DNA of 64,000 bases from Lachnospiraceae bacterium (lineage in GTDB: Bacteria; Bacillota; Clostridia; Lachnospirales; Lachnospiraceae). The notes beneath the pieces are model-generated. The model was not told where the DNA came from. It searched no databases and was given only the letters and a program-made list of their open reading frames with translations. The stretch lies in assembly GCA_017940415.1 (NCBI GenBank), contig JAGAYR010000016.1, positions 155,316 to 219,315 of the forward strand, given 5' to 3'. Position 1 is the stretch's first letter. The number at the start of each line of letters is the position of its first letter. The position numbers were made by a program, and so were the translations under genes. Shown here one piece after another: positions 53,175 to 62,670 of this stretch.

Positions 53175-53930
53175 TCATTTTGTTGCGAGAATGGCGTACC
53201 AATCTTCATCATCAATGTTTTCAAACGGGATATATGAGGGAAATGAATAATACTTAATATCTTTATATCCCAGGGAGGCCAGTTTATCCGCAATCAGTTC
53301 CCTGCTTAGCGGAATATAGTACTCTTCAAACTTCTCCTTCCTGTATATAGTCTGATTTTTTTCAAAGGTATAGAGAAGGTTAAAGGTCATGGAACCATCC
53401 GAATTATAATCCCACACCTGCGTGAGATTCACCCTGTCATCGTTAACAAAGAAAGGATCATAGAGATAGAATCTCTTCTTTTCCCTCAGGATCTTATCCC
53501 AATTTCTTGTATCAATATAAATATACCCGGTATCTGCCACGTGCTCATCCATCTGTTCCAGCACGCGAAGAGCATCTTCATTAGGCACGTGAGCAAGAGA
53601 ATTACCTGTGCTTGCAACCACATCAAACTTCCGTTTCCCCCAGCATGACAGGTCTCTGAAATCTGCAGTTTTCAGGTCCGGCTTATATCCTTTATCAGAT
53701 ATCTTGATACTGCATTTTCCAAGCATCTCATCGCTGAGATCGGAACCGCTGAGAGATACTCCCAGATCCATCACCGGAATAGTTACACTTCCGGAACCGA
53801 TGCTGATATCCAGCATGGAGCCTATTTTCTTTCCTTCAAACAACTTCTCCCAATGCTTTTTATATGCTTTATATCTATCCTCACTTTCTATCAGATCATA
53901 GATATCCGCCTTGTCGTACAAACTTCCCAT
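53175..53930 (-). CDS. Class I SAM-dependent methyltransferase
   Basis: The 251-residue protein contains MLDISIGSGSVTIPVMDLG as motif I (SAM binding) and LSGSDLSDEMLGKC and DLKTADFRDL as following strands, then FDVVASTGNSLAHV. The substrate is unknown. The C-terminal half (FEEYYIPLSRELIADKLASLGY) is typical of small-molecule methyltransferases. It lies 4 nt downstream of a small membrane protein gene and so is probably cotranscribed with it. Confidence 0.85.
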   Translation of the reverse strand: MGSLYDKADIYDLIESEDRYKAYKKHWEKLFEGKKIGSMLDISIGSGSVTIPVMDLGVSLSGSDLSDEMLGKCSIKISDKGYKPDLKTADFRDLSCWGKRKFDVVASTGNSLAHVPNEDALRVLEQMDEHVADTGYIYIDTRNWDKILREKKRFYLYDPFFVNDDRVNLTQVWDYNSDGSMTFNLLYTFEKNQTIYRKEKFEEYYIPLSRELIADKLASLGYKDIKYYSFPSYIPFENIDDEDWYAILATK

Positions 53931-53934
53931 TTTC

Positions 53935-54249
53935 TTACCCTATCAAAACTATTACCAAAACCAATATGCAGCTTATGATTGCATTTACTATGACGAATAT
54001 ACCGGTATATTTTTCCTGGTATTTTTGCAGATCCGGAATTTTGCGTTTTTCCTCATCAGTCATTCTCCATGTTGCAGGAAACAAAGCAGCGCAGGAAAGG
54101 ATCAGAAACACTAATAAAGATACGAAGAGCAGAATTACTGCTACTCCGACGTCTCCCTTAGGATGGCTGATCTTATAAATTCCTGTCAGCAAAATGATCA
54201 GAAGCATAAGAAACTCCACGCATTTTTGCCATTTATTGAAATTAGCCAT
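53935..54249 (-). CDS. Small three-helix membrane protein
   Basis: The 104-residue protein has helices near 12-28, 35-60 and 82-104, with a charged cytoplasmic loop WRMTDEEKRKIPDLQKYQEKY between the last two. I do not recognise a family. It is the first gene of a two-gene operon with the methyltransferase and is divergent from an XRE regulator, which may control it. Confidence 0.7.
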   Translation of the reverse strand: MANFNKWQKCVEFLMLLIILLTGIYKISHPKGDVGVAVILLFVSLLVFLILSCAALFPATWRMTDEEKRKIPDLQKYQEKYTGIFVIVNAIISCILVLVIVLIG

Positions 54250-54305
54250 ATGACACCTTCCTATTCCGGATAGAGATCCTACTTATCAATCAGTCGTTGA
54301 CCATA

Positions 54306-54325
54306 CAACAATTAATTGATTGTTG
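54306..54325. promoter_or_regulatory. Inverted repeat in the XRE divergent region
   Basis: CAACAAT-TAATTG-ATTGTTG is a perfect 7-bp inverted repeat, itself containing CAATTAATTG. It lies just upstream of a plus-strand promoter (TTGATT-17-TATAAC, 54323-54351) and is a good candidate operator for the XRE regulator. Confidence 0.6.
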
Positions 54326-54390
54326 ATTTGATACTTTTCTTTCGATATAACTATATCACACCGGTGAGTTCACACAAAGGAGAGAAATAT

Positions 54391-55407
54391 ATGCAGGTAT
54401 CAATCGGAATCAAAATAAGAGAACTCAGAAAACGTGACGGAAGGAAGCAGGAAGATGTTGCCACCGCTCTGGGTATTACCAATCAGGCAATCTCTCGCTG
54501 GGAAGCAGGCAAAGGATACCCCGACATGGAAATGATCCCTGCGATTGCCAACTATTTCCATGTATCTATTGATGAACTATTCGGATATAACAACGACCGC
54601 GAAAACAGACTTTCCGGTTATATCGAAAAAGCTTACGAAATGGCAAAGCCTGAGTTTATGCTTAACAGAAAGAATCTGAAAAAACACGAACAGTTCCTGA
54701 GAGAGGCTCTGTCCGAATTTCCCAATGAATGGAGATTACAGGAAAGGCTGGCTGTTGTATTACAGGTAAAAGCCGGTTCATCATCTTCCGGCAAAATCGA
54801 TAAATGCATTCTTCGTGAAGCCGCAGAGTTATTAGAGCTTTCCGGAAAAGAATGTGATGACGAGCATAGAAAAGAAACAATGACCGATGCTCTGATCTCG
54901 ATATACACACAGATTGGTGACTACAAAAAGATTGAGGAAATGGCCGCCTGTGCATCCACTATTCACTGCAGCCGTGAGATCATCAAAACAACAATTCCGA
55001 ATGCAGGGGATAAAGACCACCATTTAGATGATGCATTCCTTTCACTTATCCACGAGCTTTCCGTTCTCCTGTGGAAAAATCAAGATAAGTTAAAAAGTGC
55101 TTCCTTTTATCTGTCGATAACCGATATTTATAAAAATCTCTTTGAAGAGGATTTCGGTTTATTCAATAGTGATTTGTGTCTCCTTTTTCTTCAAATCTCT
55201 CGCATATACGCATGTGAAGGAGAAGAAAAACGCGCTCTCGCATATTTTGGAAAAGCCCGCAAGCACTGTATTTTATTTGAGGAAGCATTCAATAAGAACA
55301 GGAACGCGCAGGTTCACCCATGGAGCTTTATCTACGTAAGTGAAAATACATTAAAGGAATTCACATCCGTTTTTCCTAAAGAGATAATCAGCAAATTACA
55401 CAGATAA
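54391..55407 (+). CDS. XRE-family transcriptional regulator with helical repeat domain
   Basis: The protein has about 338 residues. An HTH_3 domain lies at the N-terminus (IRELRKRDGRKQEDVATALGITNQAISRWEAGKGYPD), then a long alpha-helical region resembling TPR repeats. The start at 54391 follows AAGGAG; the upstream ATG lacks one. C-terminal helical repeats in such regulators often bind small peptides or effectors; no ligand can be read. It is divergent from the membrane protein/methyltransferase pair. Confidence 0.88.
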   Translation: MQVSIGIKIRELRKRDGRKQEDVATALGITNQAISRWEAGKGYPDMEMIPAIANYFHVSIDELFGYNNDRENRLSGYIEKAYEMAKPEFMLNRKNLKKHEQFLREALSEFPNEWRLQERLAVVLQVKAGSSSSGKIDKCILREAAELLELSGKECDDEHRKETMTDALISIYTQIGDYKKIEEMAACASTIHCSREIIKTTIPNAGDKDHHLDDAFLSLIHELSVLLWKNQDKLKSASFYLSITDIYKNLFEEDFGLFNSDLCLLFLQISRIYACEGEEKRALAYFGKARKHCILFEEAFNKNRNAQVHPWSFIYVSENTLKEFTSVFPKEIISKLHR

Positions 55408-55461
55408 AAAATAAACTCTCCTGTTTTGAGGTGACCCTCAAAACGGGAGAGCTTATTTTAT
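55408..55461. terminator. Strong bidirectional terminator
   Basis: CTCTCCTGTTTTGAG pairs with CTCAAAACGGGAGAG (15 bp, one G-T), extended by AAATAA/TTATTT. It lies between the convergent XRE gene and the small protein gene. Confidence 0.93.
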
Positions 55462-55466
55462 GCATA

Positions 55467-55697
55467 TCAGTATTCTTTATCCACGTGATCCAATCCATAT
55501 GTCTTCATAAACAGATTAAGATCTTCGTTGTCTTTGATGAACATTACTTCCGAGAACTGCCCGGTGGTTTTGTTCTTGAATCCCGCAACCTGTTCTCCGT
55601 TACATATGGAGGCTTTTATTATGGGTTTTTCTTTTTCGGGATCGTATTTATATGACGGTGCATTCGGTATCTTCGATTTAAAAAATCCAAATCCCAT
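55467..55697 (-). CDS. Conserved small protein of Clostridia
   Basis: The 76-residue protein contains KPIIKASICNGEQVAGFKNKTTGQF, a pattern I recognise from a widely conserved small clostridial protein sometimes labelled aspartate dehydrogenase without basis. Its function is unknown. It lies 15 nt after the preceding gene and ends the PadR operon. No signal or membrane helix is present. Confidence 0.75.
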   Translation of the reverse strand: MGFGFFKSKIPNAPSYKYDPEKEKPIIKASICNGEQVAGFKNKTTGQFSEVMFIKDNEDLNLFMKTYGLDHVDKEY

Positions 55698-55712
55698 AAG
55701 CCTCTCCTTTTC

Positions 55713-57095
55713 TCATTGCAGATCTATCTGCTCTGAAGTCAGGTTGCCGTTCCATTCATTTCCGTCGCAGCGATGATATTCGGTAAATGTTTTTCCGTCT
55801 GTCATTGTATATACTACCTTGAATACCTGTCCGGCTTCAATACTCATCGGATAATTATAATAGGGAAGAACATTACCGGTGGTAGGTACATCTTTAAAAT
55901 CATCGTATGCATCTTCAATCCTCCATACCTCACGGGATTTGTATCCCGGAAGCGAATATGTCAGATCCATGCTTCCGAAATATGATGCCGTATATTCCTT
56001 GCCGTTTATGGTTAAGGTTTCCACAGAGACTGCTTCCGTATTATTCAAATACACCGTCTCATATAAGTTCTCACTGCTTACTTTATCTCCATAGAGTTCT
56101 CTCAAGGCATTTCCAAGACAGGGAACCGTCCATGTACCGTAATTCATTGCATCAAGATCTGTATGAGCAGAGCCAAAAATTCCCATTACTGCACTTCCGC
56201 CCAGACGTTCATATTCCCGGATAAAATTATTTACCATCTGTGTTTCACGGTATTCGTAGTCCTCATCCTTATAAAACCTCTTTCCCTGCTCGATATTTTC
56301 ACTTGCAAGAATATATTCTTCTGAGGTTTCGGTATACCCGTTATTAAGAAGGTATTTCAGATATCTCTCTCCGGTAGTAGCATACTGATGTCCTACGTCA
56401 ATTCCGTGAAAGACAGTTTCGGGGCATTCGCTTTTCAGTTGAAAAAAGAAATCACGAACCACGGGTGAATATCCTTGTGATCCTTCCCAATCACAGAAAA
56501 CATCATAAAAAATGATATCGTCATCTGCCTGCATCCATAAGTTCAAAAACTGAGCAGTATAATAGGGATCTTCAACGAACAGATCTCTCATTCCCAGATC
56601 ATAGTATTCTTTCCAGATTTCCAATTCTTTATCAAGAATTTTCTCATCGGCATGAGCTTCACCGTATAAATATATATTTCCTGTAGTATCAGTCAGTTCC
56701 ACTTTGGAAGTGACATTATAACTTCCGGTGAAACTATCAGCTTTTACACTGACTATCGCACGTCCCGATACAGCTATCAGAAATGTACCGCTTCCGATAT
56801 CTGTCTTTTCATAAACAACATCTTTTCCGCTTTTAACGGTAACGGAAAGAGTTCCGCTTTCTGCTTGAGATGTAAACTGCAGATATCCGATTTCCGGAAA
56901 GACGGGCTTTACAAATGTACCGCTGAAATGCGTGAGTGAAACATCCCACTCATGCATGCGTGCCCTGTCGGAATATCCGCCTATCGCGCCTAACCTTGTG
57001 CTTACAAAGCCGAAATATTTTAAAGTTCCAAAAAGCCCGATAAATATGAGGGCAAAAATCACAGATACAATTGTCTTCTTTGCTTTCTTACTCAT
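55713..57095 (-). CDS. Membrane-anchored TraB/ChaN/Tiki-like protein
   Basis: The 460-residue protein has one N-terminal membrane helix (about 7-28), a beta-rich region, and a domain with YLYGEAHADEKILDKEL, MRDLFVEDPYY, FHGIDVGHQY and VMGIFGSAHTDLD. The paired GE-x-H and GSAH motifs resemble the EreA/ChaN/Tiki fold, which includes metalloproteases and esterases. It is probably extracellular. Activity is not established. It lies 2 nt after the DUF2812 gene in the PadR operon. Confidence 0.65.
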   Translation of the reverse strand: MSKKAKKTIVSVIFALIFIGLFGTLKYFGFVSTRLGAIGGYSDRARMHEWDVSLTHFSGTFVKPVFPEIGYLQFTSQAESGTLSVTVKSGKDVVYEKTDIGSGTFLIAVSGRAIVSVKADSFTGSYNVTSKVELTDTTGNIYLYGEAHADEKILDKELEIWKEYYDLGMRDLFVEDPYYTAQFLNLWMQADDDIIFYDVFCDWEGSQGYSPVVRDFFFQLKSECPETVFHGIDVGHQYATTGERYLKYLLNNGYTETSEEYILASENIEQGKRFYKDEDYEYRETQMVNNFIREYERLGGSAVMGIFGSAHTDLDAMNYGTWTVPCLGNALRELYGDKVSSENLYETVYLNNTEAVSVETLTINGKEYTASYFGSMDLTYSLPGYKSREVWRIEDAYDDFKDVPTTGNVLPYYNYPMSIEAGQVFKVVYTMTDGKTFTEYHRCDGNEWNGNLTSEQIDLQ

Positions 57096-57097
57096 AG

Positions 57098-57700
57098 CTA
57101 TTCCTCGATCCCGGATCTTCTCTTGTCCCTAAAGTACCTGATGAGATAAACAAAAAATCCGGTCAAAAAAACAAGTGCCACAGCATACCACATCAGCATA
57201 AGACTTGTATCCGCGAAGGATATTGTTCCTATTACGGTAAACAGTAAAAACAGCATGAAATACGGTATCAGAAACTTTGCGTAGTAATTTGCTTTGTCCG
57301 TATTGGTGGTGTGGAGTTCAAAAGGAGTTCCGTCGTTTTTCTTTTCAACGATAAGGAGTGCTCTTTCCATCACGGTCTGATAGTCCGCAAACTTGCTTCC
57401 TTTATCGGCAAGCTTTCTCCAATAGATATTTCCTATATCGAAATCCAGATTTACGTTCTTGAAGAAAACCGTATAACCCATATCTTCCAGAAACGCCGCA
57501 TAGTCCTTACCCTCGGTTTTGGATTTATCTCCGATGTATTCGATCTGATATACATACTCATCAGGTTCACAGGTTTCGAATTCGTAGAACAATCTTCCGC
57601 ACTTTACAAGCCTGTATCCCTTAGATGCCATCTTATTGAGCCAGTTTCTCTGGGCATCAATGAATCCAGCATAGTATCTAGCCTTTTTAATGGTACTCAT
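57098..57700 (-). CDS. DUF2812 membrane protein
   Basis: The protein has about 200 residues. The cytoplasmic N-terminal part begins KKARYYAGFIDAQRNWLNKMASKGYRL, characteristic of DUF2812, followed by two membrane helices (about 130-155 and 160-185) and a basic tail. The start at 57700 has GGAGG 6 nt upstream. DUF2812 genes are usually encoded with PadR regulators, as here; their function is unknown. Confidence 0.85.
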   Translation of the reverse strand: MSTIKKARYYAGFIDAQRNWLNKMASKGYRLVKCGRLFYEFETCEPDEYVYQIEYIGDKSKTEGKDYAAFLEDMGYTVFFKNVNLDFDIGNIYWRKLADKGSKFADYQTVMERALLIVEKKNDGTPFELHTTNTDKANYYAKFLIPYFMLFLLFTVIGTISFADTSLMLMWYAVALVFLTGFFVYLIRYFRDKRRSGIEE

Positions 57701-57702
57701 GA

Positions 57703-58020
57703 TCAACCTCCAATAATTCCGGATGCAATCTCGGTTAAGTCCTTCAGTCTCTTAAGCTCCGCTTCTGCTACTACCTTTCCCTTGGAAGTAATGACGTACT
57801 CTTTTTTACGACCGTCAGCATCTCCGTGAGGTTCGATCCATTCCTTTTCAAGAAGGGAATTGATGGCCCCGTACAAAGTTCCCGCTCCAAGGCTGAGTCT
57901 TCCGCCCGTGGAATCCGAGATGAACTGCATGATGGCGTATCCGTGCTTCGGTGTGTACAAAGAAAGCAAAATAAAGAATGTAACCTCCGTAAGTGCTCCG
58001 CCTTTAACGTTGTCTCTCAT
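57703..58020 (-). CDS. PadR-family transcriptional regulator
   Basis: The 105-residue winged-helix protein has LTEVTFFILLSLYTPKHGYAIMQFI and GTLYGAINSLLEKEWIEP, the PadR signature, followed by YVITSKGK. It should repress its own operon; a TTATTAC-N7-GTAATAA dyad overlaps the promoter. The stop overlaps the beginning of the DUF2812 frame. Ligand unknown. Confidence 0.92.
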   Translation of the reverse strand: MRDNVKGGALTEVTFFILLSLYTPKHGYAIMQFISDSTGGRLSLGAGTLYGAINSLLEKEWIEPHGDADGRKKEYVITSKGKVVAEAELKRLKDLTEIASGIIGG

Positions 58021-58037
58021 TTTTATCCCCTTCGCGT

Positions 58038-58058
58038 TTATTACGTTTACTGTAATAA
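58038..58058. promoter_or_regulatory. PadR operator
   Basis: TTATTAC-GTTTACT-GTAATAA is a perfect 7-bp inverted repeat, overlapped by a second dyad TTACTG...CAGTAA. Both cover the -10 and downstream region of the PadR promoter. Confidence 0.75.
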
Positions 58059-58085
58059 AATATCAGTAACCGTAATAGTTGTCAA
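58057..58085 (-). promoter_or_regulatory. Promoter of the PadR operon
   Basis: On the minus strand TTGACA (58085-58080), a 17-nt spacer and TATTTT (58062-58057). Confidence 0.78.
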
Positions 58086-58114
58086 CAAAAAATCACCCTC
58101 CGAAGAGAGTGATT
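58086..58114 (-). terminator. Terminator of the bacteriocin operon
   Basis: On the minus strand AATCACTCTC-TTCG-GAGGGTGATT forms a 10-bp stem with a TTCG tetraloop (one G-T) and is followed by TTTTT. Confidence 0.9.
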
Positions 58115-58181
58115 CTTTCTTCTCAGCATGTATAATTGTAAGGCAACGCACATTCATTCATTTGTCAACATAGACGTATCA

Positions 58182-59978
58182 CTAATTCCCGATAACTTTT
58201 TCTAATAAATATCTAATTATCGTTTTCCTTTCCGTTACTATTCTGGCAGTAACTTTCATACCTATTCCTATCTCACCTTCATTACCGTCACGATCATATA
58301 AGATCTCATCCGGAATGCTTCCTTCAATAAGATAATAACCAGAATATTCTCCGTTTTGCATTATTGTGTCTCCGGAAACTCTGAGCACCATTCCCTCAAC
58401 GATGCCGTATTGTCCTCGTGGAAGAGCCGCTATATCATATCTTATCTCATCACCAGGTTTGATACCCACTATATCAGAATTTCCTACATACATCTGAACT
58501 CTATAACCACTTTCATTTGCAGGAATAATGGTTGCAATGGGAGAGCCCGCACTTATCACATCACCCACGACTGGTGACACAGCCATATTTATGAAACCGG
58601 ATTTTGCGGCAACAATACTTCCTTGATTAATCTGATTTATTGCTCTATCCATTTCAGATCTCACCGCCATAAGATTATTTTCGCAAGTATTTAGTTTATT
58701 TATAATAGAAATAGCATGCTCTGCAGAATATAAAGAAATCTCCTCGAAATCCCCCGAATCAGTTACCGAGCAATCAAACCTTTCTTCCGTAAGATCATAA
58801 AGTGAGACACTTGTCTCTATACTACTCTTCTCCGATTCAAGGGAGGTGATTTCTGCATCTGTTTGGCTTATCGCTTTAAGAAAGATAAGAGACGTTTCCG
58901 AATTGAACGAATCATCCAGCTCCTGAAGCCTTTGATCAGTTTCTTTGATTGAATTGAGTTGAATCTGTAGATTATTAGATTTCGATATCAGTTCATCACG
59001 AGCAGCTATATAACTGCTAAGCATTTTATTTTTATATGCCTGGACTGCATCTTCGAGCCCTTCAGGATCATCTGCAAACTTCTTTTCATAAGCCGCTATT
59101 TCATCCAGATAGCTCATATACATCATTCTATACGATGAATTATCCCCTGAAGGAAAGCAGTCGCTTCCATTGGTAATAGAGTTTATTAGTCTGTTGTATC
59201 CGGTAATCTGGGTATCATAATAATCTATATTAGCTCTACCAGCAGATAACGTCGTATCCATCTGTATATCCGTTCTACCTGAGAGATATTCATTAGTAAG
59301 CGATGTCAGATTTGCTTCATATTGACGATACAAAATATCATACTTAGGATATTCTACACACAGATTCTGTCCAGTGAGAATGCTGTTTTTATACGAATAA
59401 AGCCCCATAAGTTCATAGTTGATCTGGGCTAATCTTTCATTCATATTTTCAAGATTGATTAGGTTTGTAGCTCTTTCATACGAATATTTTCTATTGCCAC
59501 TCTCAACATTAAGAATAAAGTCTTCAAAAGTGACATAATACAAATATTCTGCACCATCCGGTGTAGACTCAAACGGATTTTCACCACTATCAATCGCATC
59601 TAGATATTTTATCAGCATTTCTCTTTCAAATTCATATTCTGATGCGCGATCTTCCAATTCAGACAGAATAATCTCGTGTTCTGAAACATCTATAGTAAAC
59701 AAAATATCTCCCTCATTTACGTACTGTCCATCATAAAAGTATACATCCTTTACTTTTCCTGATATCATAGGCGTTACAGTTGCAACATCATCATTCGGTC
59801 TTATTACTCCGAAAGCAGACGAATATATATCTATTTTTCCCACGCATGCGTATATAACAATCACGACAAGCATCGTTATAATCGCATATACAAAACCTGT
59901 GACCCACGAAGACGGCTTGGACATATACACTTCACGGCTATCGGTCATATCTTCCATATTAATGATTATCTTTTTCAT
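58182..59978 (-). CDS. HlyD-like bacteriocin secretion accessory protein
   Basis: The 598-residue protein has one N-terminal membrane helix (about 26-50), a biotinyl-lipoyl-like segment (VKDVYFYDGQYVNEGDILFTI), a long coiled-coil region (about 105-440) and a C-terminal second lipoyl half plus beta-domain. This is the membrane fusion/accessory layout seen with C39-type bacteriocin exporters. It would bridge the exporter across the envelope. It follows the exporter gene by 3 nt and ends the operon. Confidence 0.88.
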   Translation of the reverse strand: MKKIIINMEDMTDSREVYMSKPSSWVTGFVYAIITMLVVIVIYACVGKIDIYSSAFGVIRPNDDVATVTPMISGKVKDVYFYDGQYVNEGDILFTIDVSEHEIILSELEDRASEYEFEREMLIKYLDAIDSGENPFESTPDGAEYLYYVTFEDFILNVESGNRKYSYERATNLINLENMNERLAQINYELMGLYSYKNSILTGQNLCVEYPKYDILYRQYEANLTSLTNEYLSGRTDIQMDTTLSAGRANIDYYDTQITGYNRLINSITNGSDCFPSGDNSSYRMMYMSYLDEIAAYEKKFADDPEGLEDAVQAYKNKMLSSYIAARDELISKSNNLQIQLNSIKETDQRLQELDDSFNSETSLIFLKAISQTDAEITSLESEKSSIETSVSLYDLTEERFDCSVTDSGDFEEISLYSAEHAISIINKLNTCENNLMAVRSEMDRAINQINQGSIVAAKSGFINMAVSPVVGDVISAGSPIATIIPANESGYRVQMYVGNSDIVGIKPGDEIRYDIAALPRGQYGIVEGMVLRVSGDTIMQNGEYSGYYLIEGSIPDEILYDRDGNEGEIGIGMKVTARIVTERKTIIRYLLEKVIGN

Positions 59979-59981
59979 AGT

Positions 59982-62138
59982 TCAATCACCTACCTGTGAA
60001 ATATACAGACTCCTATAATACCCGCCTTCCTTTTCCATCAGTTGCTCATGACTACCACATTCAACGATCATCCCTTTCTCCATCACGAAGATTAAATCGC
60101 ATCTTTTAATTGTACTCAGTCTATGTGCAATGACTATTGTGGTCATATCTTCTCCATAAGAATCCAGTGTCTCCTGTATGGCTCTTTCTGTCACAGCATC
60201 AAGGTTGCTCGTCGCTTCGTCAAGAATCAATATATCCGGTTTCTTAAGCATTGCTCTTGCAATAGCAAGTCTCTGTCTCTGGCCTCCAGATAGATTACTG
60301 CCATTTTCATCAAGATGACTGTCATACCTTAAAGGAAGTTCGTTAATATAATCGTGGATTCGTGCCTGCTTTGCGGCATTAATCACCTCTTCCATATCTG
60401 GGTTTGTCACTCCGAAAGTAAGATTTTCAATTATCGTTCCTGAAAATAGAAAAGTTTCCTGTGGTATATATGCTATTTTTTCACGCAGTATGCTTATATC
60501 AATGTCCGGTATAGCCAGTTCGTTTATGGTAATGCTTCCAGATTCACACTGATAAAAATTCAGTAACAATTTAGCAATGGTACTTTTCCCTGCTCCGCTT
60601 TCCCCAACTATAGCCACCCTCTGTCCTCTTTCTATATGCATCGAGAAATGCTCCAGCACATACCTTCTCGTTCCGTATCTGAACGTAATATCCCTTATAT
60701 CAATATTCCCTTTGAGTGACAATGGCTTCACTTTACCTTCTCCATCAGTTTTATTCTCGATTTCAAGATCTAGTATCTCACCAAGTCTGTCGGATGCAAC
60801 AACAGCGGTTTGAATTGTTGGCTGGAGATTTATAATGTTTTTTACCGGATCTAAGAAATAAACTAAAAGAGCATTAAAAGATACCAGACTTCCTACAGTC
60901 ATTGTCCCATTTAGTACAGAATGTGCGCCTATCCATATAATTGCTATCCCACCAATTGATTCAACAAGCATCTTAAGCCCATCCTGGGTATTTCCTATTA
61001 CAGAAAGCCTGAATATACTTCTTAAAAGTCTTATAAACTTGAATTCTGTTTCAGTCTGCACCGTGCGTTCCCCGTTGAATGCCTTTACAGTCTGGATGCC
61101 ATTGACAGATTCAACAAGATAAGAGGTAAGTTGTGCATTATCTTCCATCTGTTTTTGATTGGCCATTTTATACAATCCGTTAAACGAAAATACAAGAATC
61201 GCGTAAAGAAAAACCATTATAAGTGCTATAAAAAACAACGTAGAATTCTTAGCAAAAAGTATCACGCCTCCAGCAATCATCATCAAAGAATCAATCATAA
61301 CAGTAAGAGCTGCCTTTGATATTGCGCTTCTTATTGAAGAAGCATCCTGAAATCTCGATATAATCTCACCGGTTTTTCTAGTGCTAAAAAAATCCATAGG
61401 AAGTTTCAATACATGCTCATAATATCCAAGCAAGAGTGATATATCTAGTTTCTGTGATAAATACACGAGAAGCTGTGATCTTAAAACTGACAAAATCACA
61501 GAAAAAAACTTAAGCAAAATAATCCCTATCGACAGGACATTCAAAGTCTTAACTATCCCCGCAGGTAAAATGTCGTCTATGATGAGCTGAAAATAAAATG
61601 CCCCCAATATTCCCAACACTGTTATACTCAGAGAAGCAATAAATATATCCAACAGCAATTTCTTCTGAGGTTTTAGTAGGATAAAAAAACGCTCAAAAAT
61701 ATTCTTGGTATCACTTCCCTTTCTGAATTCATTATTCGGAACCATAAAAATCAGAACACCAGTCCAGGTTTTAAAGAATTCGTCAGGGGTTATTTTGATA
61801 ATCCCTTTTGCCGGATCAGCGATTATCACCTGCTTCCTCGTAATCTTATGGATAACAACATAATGAAGCAAAGTTCCATCCACCACTACATGGGCAACGG
61901 CAGGCAATGGAAAATCAGAAAAAAAGGCATCCCGGTTTCCCTTGACGCCTTTTGCTGTAAAGCCCAACTGTTCCGCAGCCTTAATCATTCCATATGCATT
62001 TGTTCCCGCTTTGTCAGTTCCTGCAACCTGCCTAATCTTTGTGATTGAGGTCTTAAACCCAAACTGTTTGCAGATAGTAGCAAGGCAGGCAGCACCACAA
62101 TCAGTAATATCGTGCTGTTTAATACAATAATATTTCAT
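59982..62138 (-). CDS. C39-peptidase ABC exporter (PCAT) for double-glycine peptides
   Basis: The 718-residue protein has an N-terminal C39 cysteine protease domain with Cys14 (DITDCGAAC), His92 (LLHYVVIH) and Asp108 (IADPA), then six membrane helices, then an ABC ATPase with Walker A GESGAGKST, signature NLSGGQRQRL and Walker B ILILDEATSNLD. It cleaves leaders after a Gly-Gly and exports the mature peptide. Two GG-leader peptides are encoded just upstream. The 3-nt spacing to both neighbours indicates one operon. Confidence 0.95.
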   Translation of the reverse strand: MKYYCIKQHDITDCGAACLATICKQFGFKTSITKIRQVAGTDKAGTNAYGMIKAAEQLGFTAKGVKGNRDAFFSDFPLPAVAHVVVDGTLLHYVVIHKITRKQVIIADPAKGIIKITPDEFFKTWTGVLIFMVPNNEFRKGSDTKNIFERFFILLKPQKKLLLDIFIASLSITVLGILGAFYFQLIIDDILPAGIVKTLNVLSIGIILLKFFSVILSVLRSQLLVYLSQKLDISLLLGYYEHVLKLPMDFFSTRKTGEIISRFQDASSIRSAISKAALTVMIDSLMMIAGGVILFAKNSTLFFIALIMVFLYAILVFSFNGLYKMANQKQMEDNAQLTSYLVESVNGIQTVKAFNGERTVQTETEFKFIRLLRSIFRLSVIGNTQDGLKMLVESIGGIAIIWIGAHSVLNGTMTVGSLVSFNALLVYFLDPVKNIINLQPTIQTAVVASDRLGEILDLEIENKTDGEGKVKPLSLKGNIDIRDITFRYGTRRYVLEHFSMHIERGQRVAIVGESGAGKSTIAKLLLNFYQCESGSITINELAIPDIDISILREKIAYIPQETFLFSGTIIENLTFGVTNPDMEEVINAAKQARIHDYINELPLRYDSHLDENGSNLSGGQRQRLAIARAMLKKPDILILDEATSNLDAVTERAIQETLDSYGEDMTTIVIAHRLSTIKRCDLIFVMEKGMIVECGSHEQLMEKEGGYYRSLYISQVGD

Positions 62139-62141
62139 ATA

Positions 62142-62525
62142 TTACTCATTTCCAAAAAGATATTTATGCACGCTATCAAACAATGTATATGATGCAATGG
62201 CTGAAATAGAACTTGCTATACCACGACCATCTAAAACTAATTCTTCATAGAACATAAATATTTCAACAACTGATATAAACACGGCCACAAACAATAAGAA
62301 ATAGGTCCACGATTTCTTTTTGTTCACAAGTTCTCCCGTTTGTTCCGTATTGTGCCAACCACATTTAACTGAAAAAAGCGCAAACAAAAAGCAAATCACC
62401 ATATTAAAAATATAATAAATATCTATGACCGGATGATTAGCAAGACTATAAATTGATAATATTATCAAGCAAATAACCACTACCGTCGAAACGATTTTTC
62501 TCAAATTATTTAGCTTTATACTCAT
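62142..62525 (-). CDS. Small membrane protein, candidate bacteriocin immunity protein
   Basis: The 127-residue protein has three or four hydrophobic helices (about 10-28, 33-52, 72-90, 100-118). It has no recognisable family. It lies between the peptide genes and the exporter, 3 nt from the exporter gene, the usual place for an immunity protein. Immunity is inferred from position, size and topology only. Confidence 0.65.
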   Translation of the reverse strand: MSIKLNNLRKIVSTVVVICLIILSIYSLANHPVIDIYYIFNMVICFLFALFSVKCGWHNTEQTGELVNKKKSWTYFLLFVAVFISVVEIFMFYEELVLDGRGIASSISAIASYTLFDSVHKYLFGNE

Positions 62526-62611
62526 ATATTGCCACCCAAATGATATATTCTTGTATATTCAAATCACGTTTTATCTATGTAAATAGAAGTTTTTTGTTTT
62601 GGTTAAATGAG

Positions 62612-62662
62612 CATCCCTAGCAAGAAGCAGAAAAGAAACCCCACACTTAAATGCTAGGGATG
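62612..62662 (-). terminator. Hairpin after the bacteriocin peptide genes
   Basis: CATCCCTAGCA pairs with TGCTAGGGATG (11 bp) across a 29-nt loop, directly after the second peptide gene. Without a clear T-run it is probably a partial terminator or mRNA stabiliser, keeping peptide mRNA above exporter mRNA. Confidence 0.65.
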
Positions 62663-62670
62663 TCCTCATA

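Noticed and set aside
59982-62138. Lantibiotic or thiopeptide exporter
   Set aside because: No modification enzyme (LanB/C/M, YcaO, radical SAM) is encoded in the locus; the C39 domain and GG leaders fit unmodified class II peptides.
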